Positions 7,019-13,947 are shown, counted from the first letter of the stretch. The stretch is DNA of 14,049 nt from CAUYUA01 sp963575675 (GCA_963575675.1 CAUYUA010000273.1:1-14049), one strand, 5' to 3'. The notes: generated by a model from the letters alone, not told the origin. Numbers and translations: made by a program.

Positions 7019-7052
7019 CTTGCTTTTGCATCCCATACTGCGCAAAAGCAAG
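7019..7052. promoter_or_regulatory. 11-bp perfect inverted repeat upstream of sufD
   Basis: CTTGCTTTTGC (7019-7029) is exactly inverted as GCAAAAGCAAG (7042-7052) with a 12-base spacer. It lies about 60 bases before the sufD start. No T-run follows, so it is not an intrinsic terminator. It may be an operator or an mRNA stem. I do not recognise it as a binding site of a named iron or Fe-S regulator. Confidence 0.5.
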
Positions 7053-7204
7053 CCCTAGAAGATGATAAAAAAATGGATGTCTTTTTATGAAGGCGGTCGT
7101 TGACTTTGATGAGCGACTTCGATGTGGGTGAGTTTTACAGGTTGCGCGGATATATTACGTCAAAAAATATTGTGAATTTGCGTTCCGGTTTCAGGGAGCG
7201 TTCG

Positions 7205-7235
7205 TTGGTTCGATAAGGCGATGCAAACTTATAAT
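7205..7235 (+). promoter_or_regulatory. Possible distal promoter, plus strand
   Basis: TTGGTT (7205-7210) and a perfect TATAAT (7230-7235) are 19 bases apart. It would give a leader of about 250 bases before the gene at 7494. The region is A/T-rich, so chance matches are expected. Confidence 0.22.
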
Positions 7236-7287
7236 GAGCAACGAGAACGTTCAAATTATAAATTGTGTGAAATTTCCATATGGCAAT

Positions 7288-7327
7288 CCTATTTGGTCGC
7301 GGCTTTGCCTATTTGGTTGCGTCTTTG
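7288..7327. repeat. Tandem 20-bp direct repeat
   Basis: CCTATTTGGTCGCGGCTTTG (7288-7307) is followed at once by a second copy (7308-7327) that differs at two positions, 11 and 15 of the unit. The 20-bp period is close to two helical turns, which would put two bound proteins on the same face of the DNA. Confidence 0.6.
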
Positions 7328-7414
7328 ATTGAGAATGTGATTTTGATCTGTTTTTTTATGAGCGCCATTGTTCGTTGCGCATAAGGTGGCGTATTAAATA
7401 AGTCTCGGGGCTGT

Positions 7415-7443
7415 TTGATTTTTATTCAGAGAGTATATGTTAT
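7415..7443 (+). promoter_or_regulatory. Likely promoter of the RNA methyltransferase gene
   Basis: TTGATT (7415-7420) and TGTTAT (7438-7443) are 17 bases apart. Transcription would start near 7450, 44 bases before the ATG at 7494. This would exclude the in-frame ATG at 7437, which lies inside the -10 region. Confidence 0.4.
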
Positions 7444-7480
7444 TCTTTTTGCTTCTCGGCATTAACGTCGGAACGCGGGA

Positions 7481-7486
7481 AAGGAG
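7481..7486 (+). promoter_or_regulatory. Ribosome binding site deciding the start at 7494
   Basis: AAGGAG lies seven bases before ATG 7494. The longer frame from 7437 has no such site. Confidence 0.75.
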
Positions 7487-7493
7487 ACGTTTT

Positions 7494-8840
7494 ATGGGGG
7501 GCGGCGCGGCTCGAATGAGAAAGTCAGGCAAAGCAAACAAAACAGGTAGACTCGAAGACGCTGAAATTGAAGTGCTCATTTCTGACATCGGTGGGCGGGG
7601 CGATGGAATTGCTTTGTCTCCCAGCGGCGTCGAGCGGGTGTTTGTTCCGTTGACGGTTCCCGGAGATCGCGTTCGTGTGCGGATTGTGGGGCGCAGCGGC
7701 GAGGGGGCGCGTGGTGAGGTGAGCGCGTGGTTGGAGCGAGGCGCGGAGAGCGTAAATCCGGTCTGTCGGCATTTTGGCGTGTGTGGCGGATGTGCGTTGC
7801 AGCATTTGGCTCCGGCGGCCGAGCGCGCTTGGAAGCGTCGGCATTTGGTGGAGCAATTGCGCCGTGCGGGGATTGATTGTGCGGACTCTGTGGTCGAGCC
7901 GGTGGCGGCGATTGCGCCGGGCGAGCGGCGTCGAGCGTCTTTTATGTTTCACTGTAGTGGCGGAGTCGTTGCGGCGGGATTTAACCCGCGAATGAGTCAT
8001 CGAGTGGTTGATCTTGAAGAATGTCCTGCAATGCTTTCGGTGTTGGCGGCGAAGTTGCCTGCGTTGCGGCGAGGATTGGCGCGGATTTTAAAGGAAGGGC
8101 AATCTCTGGACGGTATGGCGACGGCTCTGGAAGGGGGAGTGGACCTGTTGCTGACCGGGCCGTTGGAGATGTCTCTGGAAATGCGGGAGGGGTTGGCGGC
8201 GTTGGCGGAAGACGCGGATTTGGCGCGTTTGTCGTGGCGTCGCGCTGAGCGGGAGTCTCCGGAGCCTGTGGCGCATCGTCGTTCGGCGGTGATTCGGTTC
8301 GGCGGAGTTGCGGTTGAGCCTCCGTATGGCGGCTTTTTGCAGCCGAGCGCCGCTGGAGAGCGGCTTTTGGTTGAAAGAGTTGTCGAGGAAACAAAAAGGA
8401 TGAAGGAAGGCGTTTGGGTGGCGGATTTGTTTTCGGGGTGTGGGACGTTTGCGTTTTCTTTGGCGCGGCGATTTAAGGTCTCTGCGGTGGAAAACGATGC
8501 GGCGGCTGTGGCTTCGGCGGGGCGGGCGGCGAGTGGAGTTGGGGGCGCCGTGGTGGTTGTGCAGCGTGATTTGTTCTCTAACCCGCTGACGGCGTTGGAG
8601 TTGGCGCGGTTTGAAGCGGTGATCTTTGATCCGCCGCGCGCCGGAGCTTTGGCGCAGGCGAGGGAGTTGGCGCGTTCACGGGTTCCGATTGTGGTTGCGG
8701 CGTCATGCAATCCGATGACTTTTGCGCGAGACGCGCGTTTGTTGGTTGATGGAGGGTATCGACTGACTGGCGTGCTTCCGGTTGATCAATTTCCGTGGTC
8801 TCCTCATTTAGAGCTGATGGCGAGTTTTGTGCGCTCGTAA
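7494..8840 (+). CDS. RlmD/TrmA-family RNA (uracil-5-)-methyltransferase
   Basis: This enzyme would use SAM to methylate uracil C5 in rRNA or tRNA. The 448-residue protein has an N-terminal TRAM-like RNA-binding domain (about 24-80). The [4Fe-4S] ligands are C91, C97 and C100 in CRHFGVCGGC, with C177 in LEECP as the likely fourth. GGFLQPS (279-285), SAM motif I DLFSGCGTFAF (311-321), DPPRAGA (379-385) and SCNP with the nucleophile C405 follow, then the C-terminal base E440 in HLEL. All catalytic parts are present. It is shorter than a two-module RumA only at the ends. Substrate choice (23S U1939, U747 or tRNA U54) cannot be set from sequence, so I give no symbol. It is strongly G-rich on the coding strand, which opens long false frames on the other strand. 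Confidence 0.9.
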   Translation: MGGGAARMRKSGKANKTGRLEDAEIEVLISDIGGRGDGIALSPSGVERVFVPLTVPGDRVRVRIVGRSGEGARGEVSAWLERGAESVNPVCRHFGVCGGCALQHLAPAAERAWKRRHLVEQLRRAGIDCADSVVEPVAAIAPGERRRASFMFHCSGGVVAAGFNPRMSHRVVDLEECPAMLSVLAAKLPALRRGLARILKEGQSLDGMATALEGGVDLLLTGPLEMSLEMREGLAALAEDADLARLSWRRAERESPEPVAHRRSAVIRFGGVAVEPPYGGFLQPSAAGERLLVERVVEETKRMKEGVWVADLFSGCGTFAFSLARRFKVSAVENDAAAVASAGRAASGVGGAVVVVQRDLFSNPLTALELARFEAVIFDPPRAGALAQARELARSRVPIVVAASCNPMTFARDARLLVDGGYRLTGVLPVDQFPWSPHLELMASFVRS

Positions 8841-8862
8841 GAATTTACGCGAGGACCTATAG

Positions 8863-8885
8863 GGAAGCCGAGCTTCTTCATTTTC
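8863..8885 (+). terminator. Weak terminator after the RNA methyltransferase
   Basis: GAAGC (8864-8868), loop CGA and GCTTC (8872-8876) form a short stem followed by TTCATTTTC. The stem is short and the T-run broken. Confidence 0.3.
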
Positions 8886-8910
8886 TTCGACCAATAACGT
8901 CATTTCAGTC

Positions 8911-8939
8911 TTGCGCAAACAAACGGAGGTCGCTATGAT
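8911..8939 (+). promoter_or_regulatory. Likely promoter of tRNA-Pro
   Basis: TTGCGC (8911-8916) and TATGAT (8934-8939) are exactly 17 bases apart. The -10 matches five of six consensus bases; the -35 has only TTG. Transcription would start near 8946, about 60 bases before the tRNA. Confidence 0.42.
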
Positions 8940-8943
8940 CTTT

Positions 8944-8968
8944 CTCGACGGCAAGACGCCGCGTCGAG
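8944..8968 (+). other. Strong hairpin in the tRNA-Pro 5' leader
   Basis: CTCGACG (8944-8950) pairs perfectly with CGTCGAG (8962-8968), and the interior can add GC pairs. CTTTTC follows. It sits at the predicted start of the tRNA precursor. It may be a processing feature, or a second terminator for the upstream gene. Confidence 0.4.
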
Positions 8969-9006
8969 CTTTTCAGTTCTTCGCGCTGTTTTCTTGTCGC
9001 GCAGGT

Positions 9007-9083
9007 CGGAGCGTAGCGCAGCCTGGTAGCGCATCAGTCTGGGGGACTGGGGGTCGCTGGTTCAAGTCCAGTCGCTCCGACCA
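9007..9083 (+). tRNA. tRNA-Pro (anticodon GGG), CCA encoded
   Basis: The acceptor stem CGGAGCG (9007-9013) pairs with CGCTCCG (9073-9079); A73 and an encoded CCA (9081-9083) follow. The D arm pairs GCGC with GCGC around AGCCTGGTA. The anticodon stem TCAGT/ACTGG includes a T-G pair, and the loop CTGGGGG puts GGG at 9041-9043. The T arm CTGG-TTCAAGT-CCAG is canonical. GGG reads the proline codons CCC and CCU. The gene stands alone, with no neighbouring tRNA. Confidence 0.97.
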
Positions 9084-9292
9084 AAAATTCTTCCCCCCTC
9101 TCAACTCCCCAATCTTAAAATTTTGAAGAGTTCCAATTCTTCCTCTTGACGCTTTCTTGGCGAATGCATTCAAGTGGTTTCCCATGTTTACAAAATGCTT
9201 TAGGATCGGCGACCGATAAAGGTCTGCGGTTTCGAAGCAATTGGTAGGCTTGGGAATCCGTGGGCGGACGTTGACAGAAGAGGTGTTGAGGT

Positions 9293-10930
9293 ATGGAACG
9301 CGAAGTAATGGAATACGACGTGGTTATCGTCGGCGCGGGACCGTCGGGTCTTAGCGCAGCCATTCGACTCAAGCAGTTGGCCGCCGAACGAAATCGCGAA
9401 ATCAGCGTCTGTTTGATTGAAAAAGGCTCGGAAGTGGGGGCTCACCTGCTTTCCGGGGCCGTAATTGAGCCTCGCGCCCTCAACGAACTCATTCCCGATT
9501 GGAAACAACGCGGCGCGCCGGTGACGGTTGAAGCGCGTGAAGATCGATTCGTTTTTCTGACCCAGAGCCTCTCTCTGCGTCTGCCGACTCCACCGCAAAT
9601 GCACTGTCACGGCAACTATGTTGTCAGTGTCGCGGCGTTGGGGCGCTGGATGGCGCAACAGGCCGAAGAATTGGGCGTCGAAATCTACGCTGGATTCTCC
9701 GGGGCCGAAATTCTTTATGATGAACAAGGCGCCGTCGTCGGGGTGGCCACAGGAGATATGGGCGTCAACCACGCAGGCGAGAAAACCGACCAGTTTCAAC
9801 CCGGTGTGGAGTTGCGCGCCAAGCAGGTCATTTTTGCCGAAGGTTGCCGTGGTTCATTGACCAAGCTGTTGTTCGACAAATTCGGCCTGGACAAAGGATG
9901 CGATCCTCAAGTCTTCGGCGTGGGCGTGAAGGAAATCTGGGAGGTTCAGCCGACCAAGCATCGACCGGGATTGCTGATTCACACCGTCGGGTGGCCGCTT
10001 GATTTCAGCACCTATGGCGGCGCTTTCATCTACCACATGGATAACAACCAAGTGGCGGTCGGTTTTGTGGTTGGGCTTGATTACCGCAATCCGCATCTTT
10101 CGCCGTTCGAGGAGTTTCAGCGCTTTAAGACCCATCCCAGCCACCGGCCCTTGTTCGAGGGTGGGCGACGAGTCGCCTATGGCGCTCGCGCTTTGAGCGA
10201 AGGCGGCTTGCAGTCTCTGCCGAAGCTTACCTTCCCCGGAGGCGTTCTCGTTGGCGACACCGCAGGATTCTTGAACGTTCCGAAGATCAAGGGCGTTCAC
10301 ACTGCGATGAAATCGGGTATGGTCGCCGCCGAAAGCGTCTTCGAGCATTTGGCGACCGAGAGTCCGGCTCGTGAAGTTGTCGCCTATGCCAACGCCATCA
10401 AAAAGAGCTGGATATGGGAAGAACTCCAGCAAGCCCGCAACATTCGTCCGGCCTTTACTTGGGGGCTTTTTCCGGCGATTGCGTACTCGGCGGTGGATAC
10501 GTTCCTATTCCGAGGCCGCGCGCCGTGGACCCTGCGTCACCATCACCCGGATCACACATCTCTGCGTAAAGCCTCCGAATCGCCGAAGATCAAATATCCC
10601 AAACCCGATGGCGTCGTCACCTTCGATCGTTTGTCTTCGGTCTACCTCGCCAACATCAACCATGAAGAAGATCAGCCCAACCATTTGAGGTTGCGCAACG
10701 CTGAAACGCCGATCAAGGTCAATCTCGAACTTTACGACGCTCCCGAGCAGCGCTATTGCCCCGCCGGAGTCTATGAAGTTGTTTGCGACGCCGATGGTAA
10801 AAATCCCAAGATGCAGATTAATGCCGGAAACTGCGTCCACTGTAAAACCTGCGACATCAAAGATCCTACTCAGAATATCGACTGGGTCACGCCTCAGGGA
10901 GGCAGTGGGCCAAACTACACCAACATGTAA
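9293..10930 (+). CDS. Electron transfer flavoprotein-ubiquinone oxidoreductase
   Basis: ETF-QO passes electrons from electron-transfer flavoprotein, fed by fatty-acid, amino-acid and related dehydrogenases, to membrane ubiquinone. The 545-residue length is standard. The FAD-binding DVVIVGAGPSGLSA block is at 9-22 and a second FAD contact, GGVLVGDTAGFLNVPKIKG, lies in the middle. The C-terminal [4Fe-4S] ligands are C489 in YCPAG and C514, C517 and C520 in NCVHCKTCDIKDP. No transmembrane helix stands out, as expected for a monotopic protein. The start at 9293 follows AAGAGG by nine bases; a second ATG at 9308 is possible, but homologues keep the residues before MEYDVVIVG. The frame is intact. 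The ETF subunits are not in the window. Confidence 0.96.
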   Translation: MEREVMEYDVVIVGAGPSGLSAAIRLKQLAAERNREISVCLIEKGSEVGAHLLSGAVIEPRALNELIPDWKQRGAPVTVEAREDRFVFLTQSLSLRLPTPPQMHCHGNYVVSVAALGRWMAQQAEELGVEIYAGFSGAEILYDEQGAVVGVATGDMGVNHAGEKTDQFQPGVELRAKQVIFAEGCRGSLTKLLFDKFGLDKGCDPQVFGVGVKEIWEVQPTKHRPGLLIHTVGWPLDFSTYGGAFIYHMDNNQVAVGFVVGLDYRNPHLSPFEEFQRFKTHPSHRPLFEGGRRVAYGARALSEGGLQSLPKLTFPGGVLVGDTAGFLNVPKIKGVHTAMKSGMVAAESVFEHLATESPAREVVAYANAIKKSWIWEELQQARNIRPAFTWGLFPAIAYSAVDTFLFRGRAPWTLRHHHPDHTSLRKASESPKIKYPKPDGVVTFDRLSSVYLANINHEEDQPNHLRLRNAETPIKVNLELYDAPEQRYCPAGVYEVVCDADGKNPKMQINAGNCVHCKTCDIKDPTQNIDWVTPQGGSGPNYTNM

Positions 10931-10951
10931 AGCGGACGGATGAACAAGGTG

Positions 10952-10980
10952 AACGAGGGGCGGCGCAGTCCCTCGTTTGT
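10952..10980 (+). terminator. Terminator-like hairpin after ETF-QO
   Basis: AACGAGGG (10952-10959) pairs perfectly, 8 bp, with CCCTCGTT (10970-10977); TGTTGAG follows. The stem is strong, the T-run poor. Confidence 0.5.
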
Positions 10981-11061
10981 TGAGTTCCAATAATTCATAT
11001 GGGGCGGAGTCTGTGTTCTTCGCTCTGATCATGATAAAGACGCAAAGGAAAAGGCCGGTTT

Positions 11062-11913
11062 ATGGCGGACTCCGTATTTGACGGCCCGCGTTTGACGAAA
11101 CGCGATTTTGATACATTGGCCTCGTTGATCGAAAAACACGCCGGCATTCAAATGCCGGACAATAAGCGAACAATGTTGGAAGGGAGGCTGCGTCGTCGCT
11201 TGAAAGAGCGAAAGATGGAGTCTTTTGCCCAGTATTGTCGCTATCTTTTCGAAGAGGGTGGTTTGGATGAAGAGCTGATTAGTCTGATCGACGTCGTCAC
11301 AACCAATAAAACCGAGTTTTTCCGCGAATCAGACCATTTTGATTTTCTAATTCAGACCGTAGTTCCTTCTTTGATTGAAAGAGGAATAGGCATTCAAAGG
11401 CCGTTAATGGTCTGGAGCGCAGGATGTTCCACGGGTCCGGAACCCTATACATTGGCCATGGCGTTGTCCGAAATAAAAATTGGGACGCCGTCGTTCCAGT
11501 TTCACATTCTCGGAACTGATATCTCTACTCATGTTCTGCGCGCCGCTCGCAAGGCGATTTACACCGAAGACATGGTTGAGCCAATTCCCATGATTTTGCG
11601 TAAACGCTATCTGTTGCGTAGCATTGATCGTTCCGCTCGCCGCATCCGTATCGCGCCGGAAATTCGCGGATTTGTGGAGTTTCGTCGTTTGAATTTCATG
11701 GACGCCGATTATCACATGCCAGTCATGCAAGATATTGTATTTTGTCGAAATGTAATCATTTACTTCAACCGTGAAGTGCGTCAAAAAGTTCTGGGGCGGA
11801 TTTGTCGCCATTTATCGTCTGGGGGGTATCTGTTCGTTGGTCATGCAGAGACCTTGGGGGATGTTGATCTTCCGATTCGACCGAGTATTCCGACAGTGTA
11901 TCAACGTCTTTGA
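11062..11913 (+). CDS. cheR: Chemotaxis protein methyltransferase CheR
   Basis: CheR methylates glutamates of chemoreceptors with SAM, opposing CheB during adaptation. The 283-residue protein has the N-terminal helical domain (about 10-75) with positively charged RLRRRLKER (42-50), then TEFFRES (84-90), SAM motif WSAGCSTGPEPYTLAMAL (118-135), GTDIS (151-155), DIVFCRNVIIYF (224-235) and the C-terminal GHAE (260-263). In most CheR proteins the motif reads STGEEPY; here the first Glu is Pro, a small variation. AAGGAAAAGG precedes the ATG. The gene is intact and followed by a 225-base gap before cheB; no cheY, cheA or cheW is adjacent in the window. Confidence 0.95.
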   Translation: MADSVFDGPRLTKRDFDTLASLIEKHAGIQMPDNKRTMLEGRLRRRLKERKMESFAQYCRYLFEEGGLDEELISLIDVVTTNKTEFFRESDHFDFLIQTVVPSLIERGIGIQRPLMVWSAGCSTGPEPYTLAMALSEIKIGTPSFQFHILGTDISTHVLRAARKAIYTEDMVEPIPMILRKRYLLRSIDRSARRIRIAPEIRGFVEFRRLNFMDADYHMPVMQDIVFCRNVIIYFNREVRQKVLGRICRHLSSGGYLFVGHAETLGDVDLPIRPSIPTVYQRL

Positions 11914-12138
11914 AAGTAGATTATGTGGATAAAGGAAATGTCATTAGATTTATGGATGTCGGCAGGAAAAATTTATTTCTGCCTTAAGTTTTCTAAAAAT
12001 TAAACATCGTGTTTGTAGGCGCTCTGTTTTCTTTTTTAGGAGGTAAGGCCGGACTCTTATTGAATATTAGGCAAGAGAGAAAATGCTTTTTTACTTTATT
12101 GAGATGATATTGCCTCTCGCGTGATGGAGATTGTGTGA
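11914..12138 (+). other. Spacer between cheR and cheB
   Basis: It is A/T-rich with no clear gene. It holds a hairpin after cheR (11961-11983) and an unused AGGAGG (12038-12043). A 15-codon frame from TTG 12060 to TGA 12107 follows AGGAGG at about 16 bases, too far for good initiation. GGAGA at 12126-12130 serves the cheB start at 12139. Confidence 0.5.
11961..11995 (+). terminator. Possible terminator after cheR
   Basis: GGCAG (11961-11965) pairs with CTGCC (11979-11983). Further A-T pairs extend the stem inside, with one bulged G. TTAAGTTTTCT follows. If active, cheB would need its own promoter. Confidence 0.38.
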
Positions 12139-12522
12139 ATGGCGCAGAAGATCAGGATTCTGGTGGTTGATGACTCGGCTTCGGTGCGCGAGACCTTGAA
12201 GGAGATCATCAATTCCGACCCTGATTTAGAAGTCATGGGTGTCGCGGCTGATCCCTTCATTGCTGCGCGGTTGATCGCCGAGGAAGTTCCAGACGTTATC
12301 TTGCTCGATGTGGAAATGCCGCGTATGGACGGACTGACCTTCTTGCGCAAGGTGATGGAGCAGCGACCGATGCCGGTGGTGATGTGTTCATCGATGACGT
12401 CCGAAGGTTCGGAAACTCTGATGGAGGCGATGGAGTCGGGGGCGGTCGATGTTATTCTGAAGCCGCGCTTGGGGTCTCGGCAGTTTTTCTTGAATCTCGC
12501 ATTGCCGTTTGCGACGCCCTAA
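12139..12522 (+). CDS. cheB: CheB N-terminal receiver domain, frame ends early
   Basis: The first 115 or so residues are a response-regulator receiver: ILVVDDS with D11 and D12, phospho-acceptor D57 in ILLDVEMPRMDG, and K108 in ILKPRLG. CSSMTSEGSE and KPRLGSRQF are typical of CheB receivers, not of CheY. After Q115 the frame reads FFLNLALPFATP and stops at 12520-12522. The expected CheB continuation, LESRIAVCDALK, lies in the next frame from 12489, after a run of five Ts. So this is most likely the front half of cheB cut off by a one-base change, or by a sequencing error. GGAGA stands eight bases before the ATG. If real, the product is a free CheY-like receiver. Confidence 0.8.
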   Translation: MAQKIRILVVDDSASVRETLKEIINSDPDLEVMGVAADPFIAARLIAEEVPDVILLDVEMPRMDGLTFLRKVMEQRPMPVVMCSSMTSEGSETLMEAMESGAVDVILKPRLGSRQFFLNLALPFATP

Positions 12523-12545
12523 AGGCGCCGCCGGAGCCAAGTTGA
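12481..12545 (+). other. Double frame break inside cheB
   Basis: Three frames are needed to read a normal CheB linker. The receiver uses frame 1 to about 12488; LESRIAVCDALKA reads in frame 3 from 12489 to 12527; GAAGAKLKKRR and the methylesterase read in frame 2 from about 12524. One inserted base near TTTTT (12484-12488) and one near AAAGGCGCCGCC (12521-12532) would restore a single frame. Both spots are short repeats of the type prone to indels. Confidence 0.7.
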
Positions 12546-13249
12546 AGAAGCGCCGCCTTAATCAAAAAGAAGGGGGCGACAAAGGGCGTTTAATTGCAGA
12601 GAAATTAACGGCGGATGTCATTTTGTCGCCGCCGTCGCAGCGTCGAAAGTCGATGCCGCAGACGACAGATAAAGTGGTGTGCATCGGCGCTTCGACCGGA
12701 GGCAACGAGTCGTTGCGGGTGCTGTTGGGGGCGTTTTCTGCCGACGCCCCCGGCACTGTGATCGTGCAGCATATGCCGGAGGAATTTACCGAGACTTTCG
12801 CCAAGCGTTTGGACAGCTTGTGCGCCGTCACGGTGAAGGAGGCGCGCAATGGCGACACGATCTTGCGTGGTCAGGTGCTGATTGCTCCGGGAAATCACCA
12901 TATGTTGGTGCGTCGCAGTGGAGCGCGGTATTATGTCGAGGTGCGTGACGGTCCGTTGGTGTCGCGTCATCGGCCTTCGGTGGACGTATTGTTTCGGTCT
13001 GCGGCGCAGTATAGTGGCGCAAACGCGATCGGAGTTTTGATGACTGGAATGGGTGATGACGGGGCGCGCGGGTTGTTGGAGATGATGCAGGCCGGCGCTT
13101 ACACCATTGCAGAGGACGAATCGACATGCGTGGTGTTCGGTATGCCGCGAGAGGCGATTAAGCGCGGCGCGGCGCGTAAGGTTGCGCCTTTGGGGCAGAT
13201 CAAGGATGAGATTTTGCGTGCATATAATATGATGGACGTCTCGCGATGA
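12542..13249 (+). CDS. cheB: CheB methylesterase domain, separated from its receiver
   Basis: CheB removes methyl groups from chemoreceptor glutamates and deamidates glutamines. The catalytic triad is intact: Ser in CIGASTGG, His in IVQHMP and Asp in TGMGDDGARG. The conserved linker EKLTADVIL before the domain belongs to full-length CheB, so this reading frame once continued from the receiver. The frame is open from about 12509. I give TTG 12542 as a possible start because GGAG (12533-12536) lies five bases before it; ATG 12653 is the first ATG and would begin just before the catalytic domain. Its stop overlaps the cheD start by four bases (ATGA). If truly separate, the enzyme has lost direct phosphorylation control. 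Confidence 0.82.
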   Translation: MKKRRLNQKEGGDKGRLIAEKLTADVILSPPSQRRKSMPQTTDKVVCIGASTGGNESLRVLLGAFSADAPGTVIVQHMPEEFTETFAKRLDSLCAVTVKEARNGDTILRGQVLIAPGNHHMLVRRSGARYYVEVRDGPLVSRHRPSVDVLFRSAAQYSGANAIGVLMTGMGDDGARGLLEMMQAGAYTIAEDESTCVVFGMPREAIKRGAARKVAPLGQIKDEILRAYNMMDVSR

Positions 13250-13947
13250 GTCGGCGTCCTCCTCAAATGCCCGCGATTCGGCCGTCTATGAATGTTTTGG
13301 CCGGAGAAATCTATTGTGATCGTCAACCGCGTGTTTTGCGCACGATTTTGGGATCGTGTGTGGCCGTGTGTTTGTGGGATAGAAGGTTGCGCTTTGGTGG
13401 CATGAACCACTTTTTGTTGCCGCGATGTCCGTTGAACGCCGAGAGGTCCACACGTTATGGCGACGTGGCGATTCCGGTTTTGATTGAAAAGATGCTGGGG
13501 TTGGGAAGTCGAATTTCCGATCTTCAGGCAAAGATATTCGGAGGCGCCAATGTTTTGCGGTCGCCTCGGGGGGGAGAGATTTACTCTGTTGGAAAGTCCA
13601 ATGCCGAGGTTGCGATTTCTGAGCTGAATCATCATCGGATTTCTGTTGTTGCATGTCGTCTTTCGGGGAATGAGGGAGTCGTTATTCTGCAATGCACCGA
13701 TTGTGGTGATGTGTGGTTGCGTCCAATTAGTTCTTCGTCGGTTTCGGAGTCTTTGCCGGATGATGTTGGTGAAGATGCCGTCTTGTGTTCTTTGAATTCT
13801 TCCGCGCAGACAGTGTTGAGTGATTCGGCGGTTTCCTTTGAGGCGGGCGTCGCTGCTTTGTCTGCGGGGTCTTGGAGGTTCGGGCGTCAAACGGCGGCGT
13901 GGTCTAATAGTTGTTCTACTTGTCGTCCATCTTCTGTTGAGCAGTGA
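13246..13947 (+). CDS. cheD: Chemoreceptor glutamine deamidase CheD
   Basis: CheD deamidates glutamine residues of chemoreceptors. The family catalytic residues are all visible: T33 and C38 in TILGSCVAVCLWD (33-45) and H55 in FGGMNHFLLP (50-59). AKIFGGAN follows near 99-106, then the IGKSNAEVA-like turn as VGKSNAEVA. The core ends near residue 163 (CGDVWLRPI). The remaining 70 or so residues are rich in Ser, Ala and Val and resemble nothing I know, so the 233-residue protein is longer than usual. The start overlaps the end of cheB by four bases, so translation is coupled to cheB and depends on ribosomes reaching that stop. Confidence 0.92.
   Translation: MSRRPPQMPAIRPSMNVLAGEIYCDRQPRVLRTILGSCVAVCLWDRRLRFGGMNHFLLPRCPLNAERSTRYGDVAIPVLIEKMLGLGSRISDLQAKIFGGANVLRSPRGGEIYSVGKSNAEVAISELNHHRISVVACRLSGNEGVVILQCTDCGDVWLRPISSSSVSESLPDDVGEDAVLCSLNSSAQTVLSDSAVSFEAGVAALSAGSWRFGRQTAAWSNSCSTCRPSSVEQ

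Larger units (their letters stand above)
6961..7493. other. Divergent regulatory spacer between sufD and the RNA methyltransferase
   Basis: No gene is seen; the stretch is A/T-rich compared with its flanks. It holds a small hairpin over the sufD ribosome site (6971-6984), an 11-bp inverted repeat (7019-7052), a tandem 20-bp repeat (7288-7327) and promoter-like pairs on both strands. On the minus strand TTGCCA (7286-7281) and a perfect TATAAT (7260-7255) are 20 bases apart, longer than ideal. If used for sufD they would give a leader of about 290 bases. Confidence 0.5.

Noticed and set aside
7997..8710. 237-codon minus-strand frame inside the RNA methyltransferase
   Set aside because: It is antisense to a well-identified gene whose coding strand is very G-rich, which removes stops on the other strand. 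Its translation is low-complexity Arg/Ala/Ser/Pro and matches no family.
8935..9126. Small plus-strand frame with GGAGG before its ATG
   Set aside because: It reads through tRNA-Pro and gives the false peptide often produced by translating tRNA. Its ATG falls in the TATGAT that I take as the tRNA -10 box.
12484..12492. Programmed -1 frameshift at GTTTTTC in cheB
   Set aside because: It is not a full X XXY YYZ site, and the new frame meets a stop before the methylesterase domain. A second, separate shift would be needed.
13099..13890. 263-codon minus-strand frame across cheB and cheD
   Set aside because: It is antisense to two recognised genes, Arg/Thr/Asn-rich, and without a domain pattern or ribosome site.
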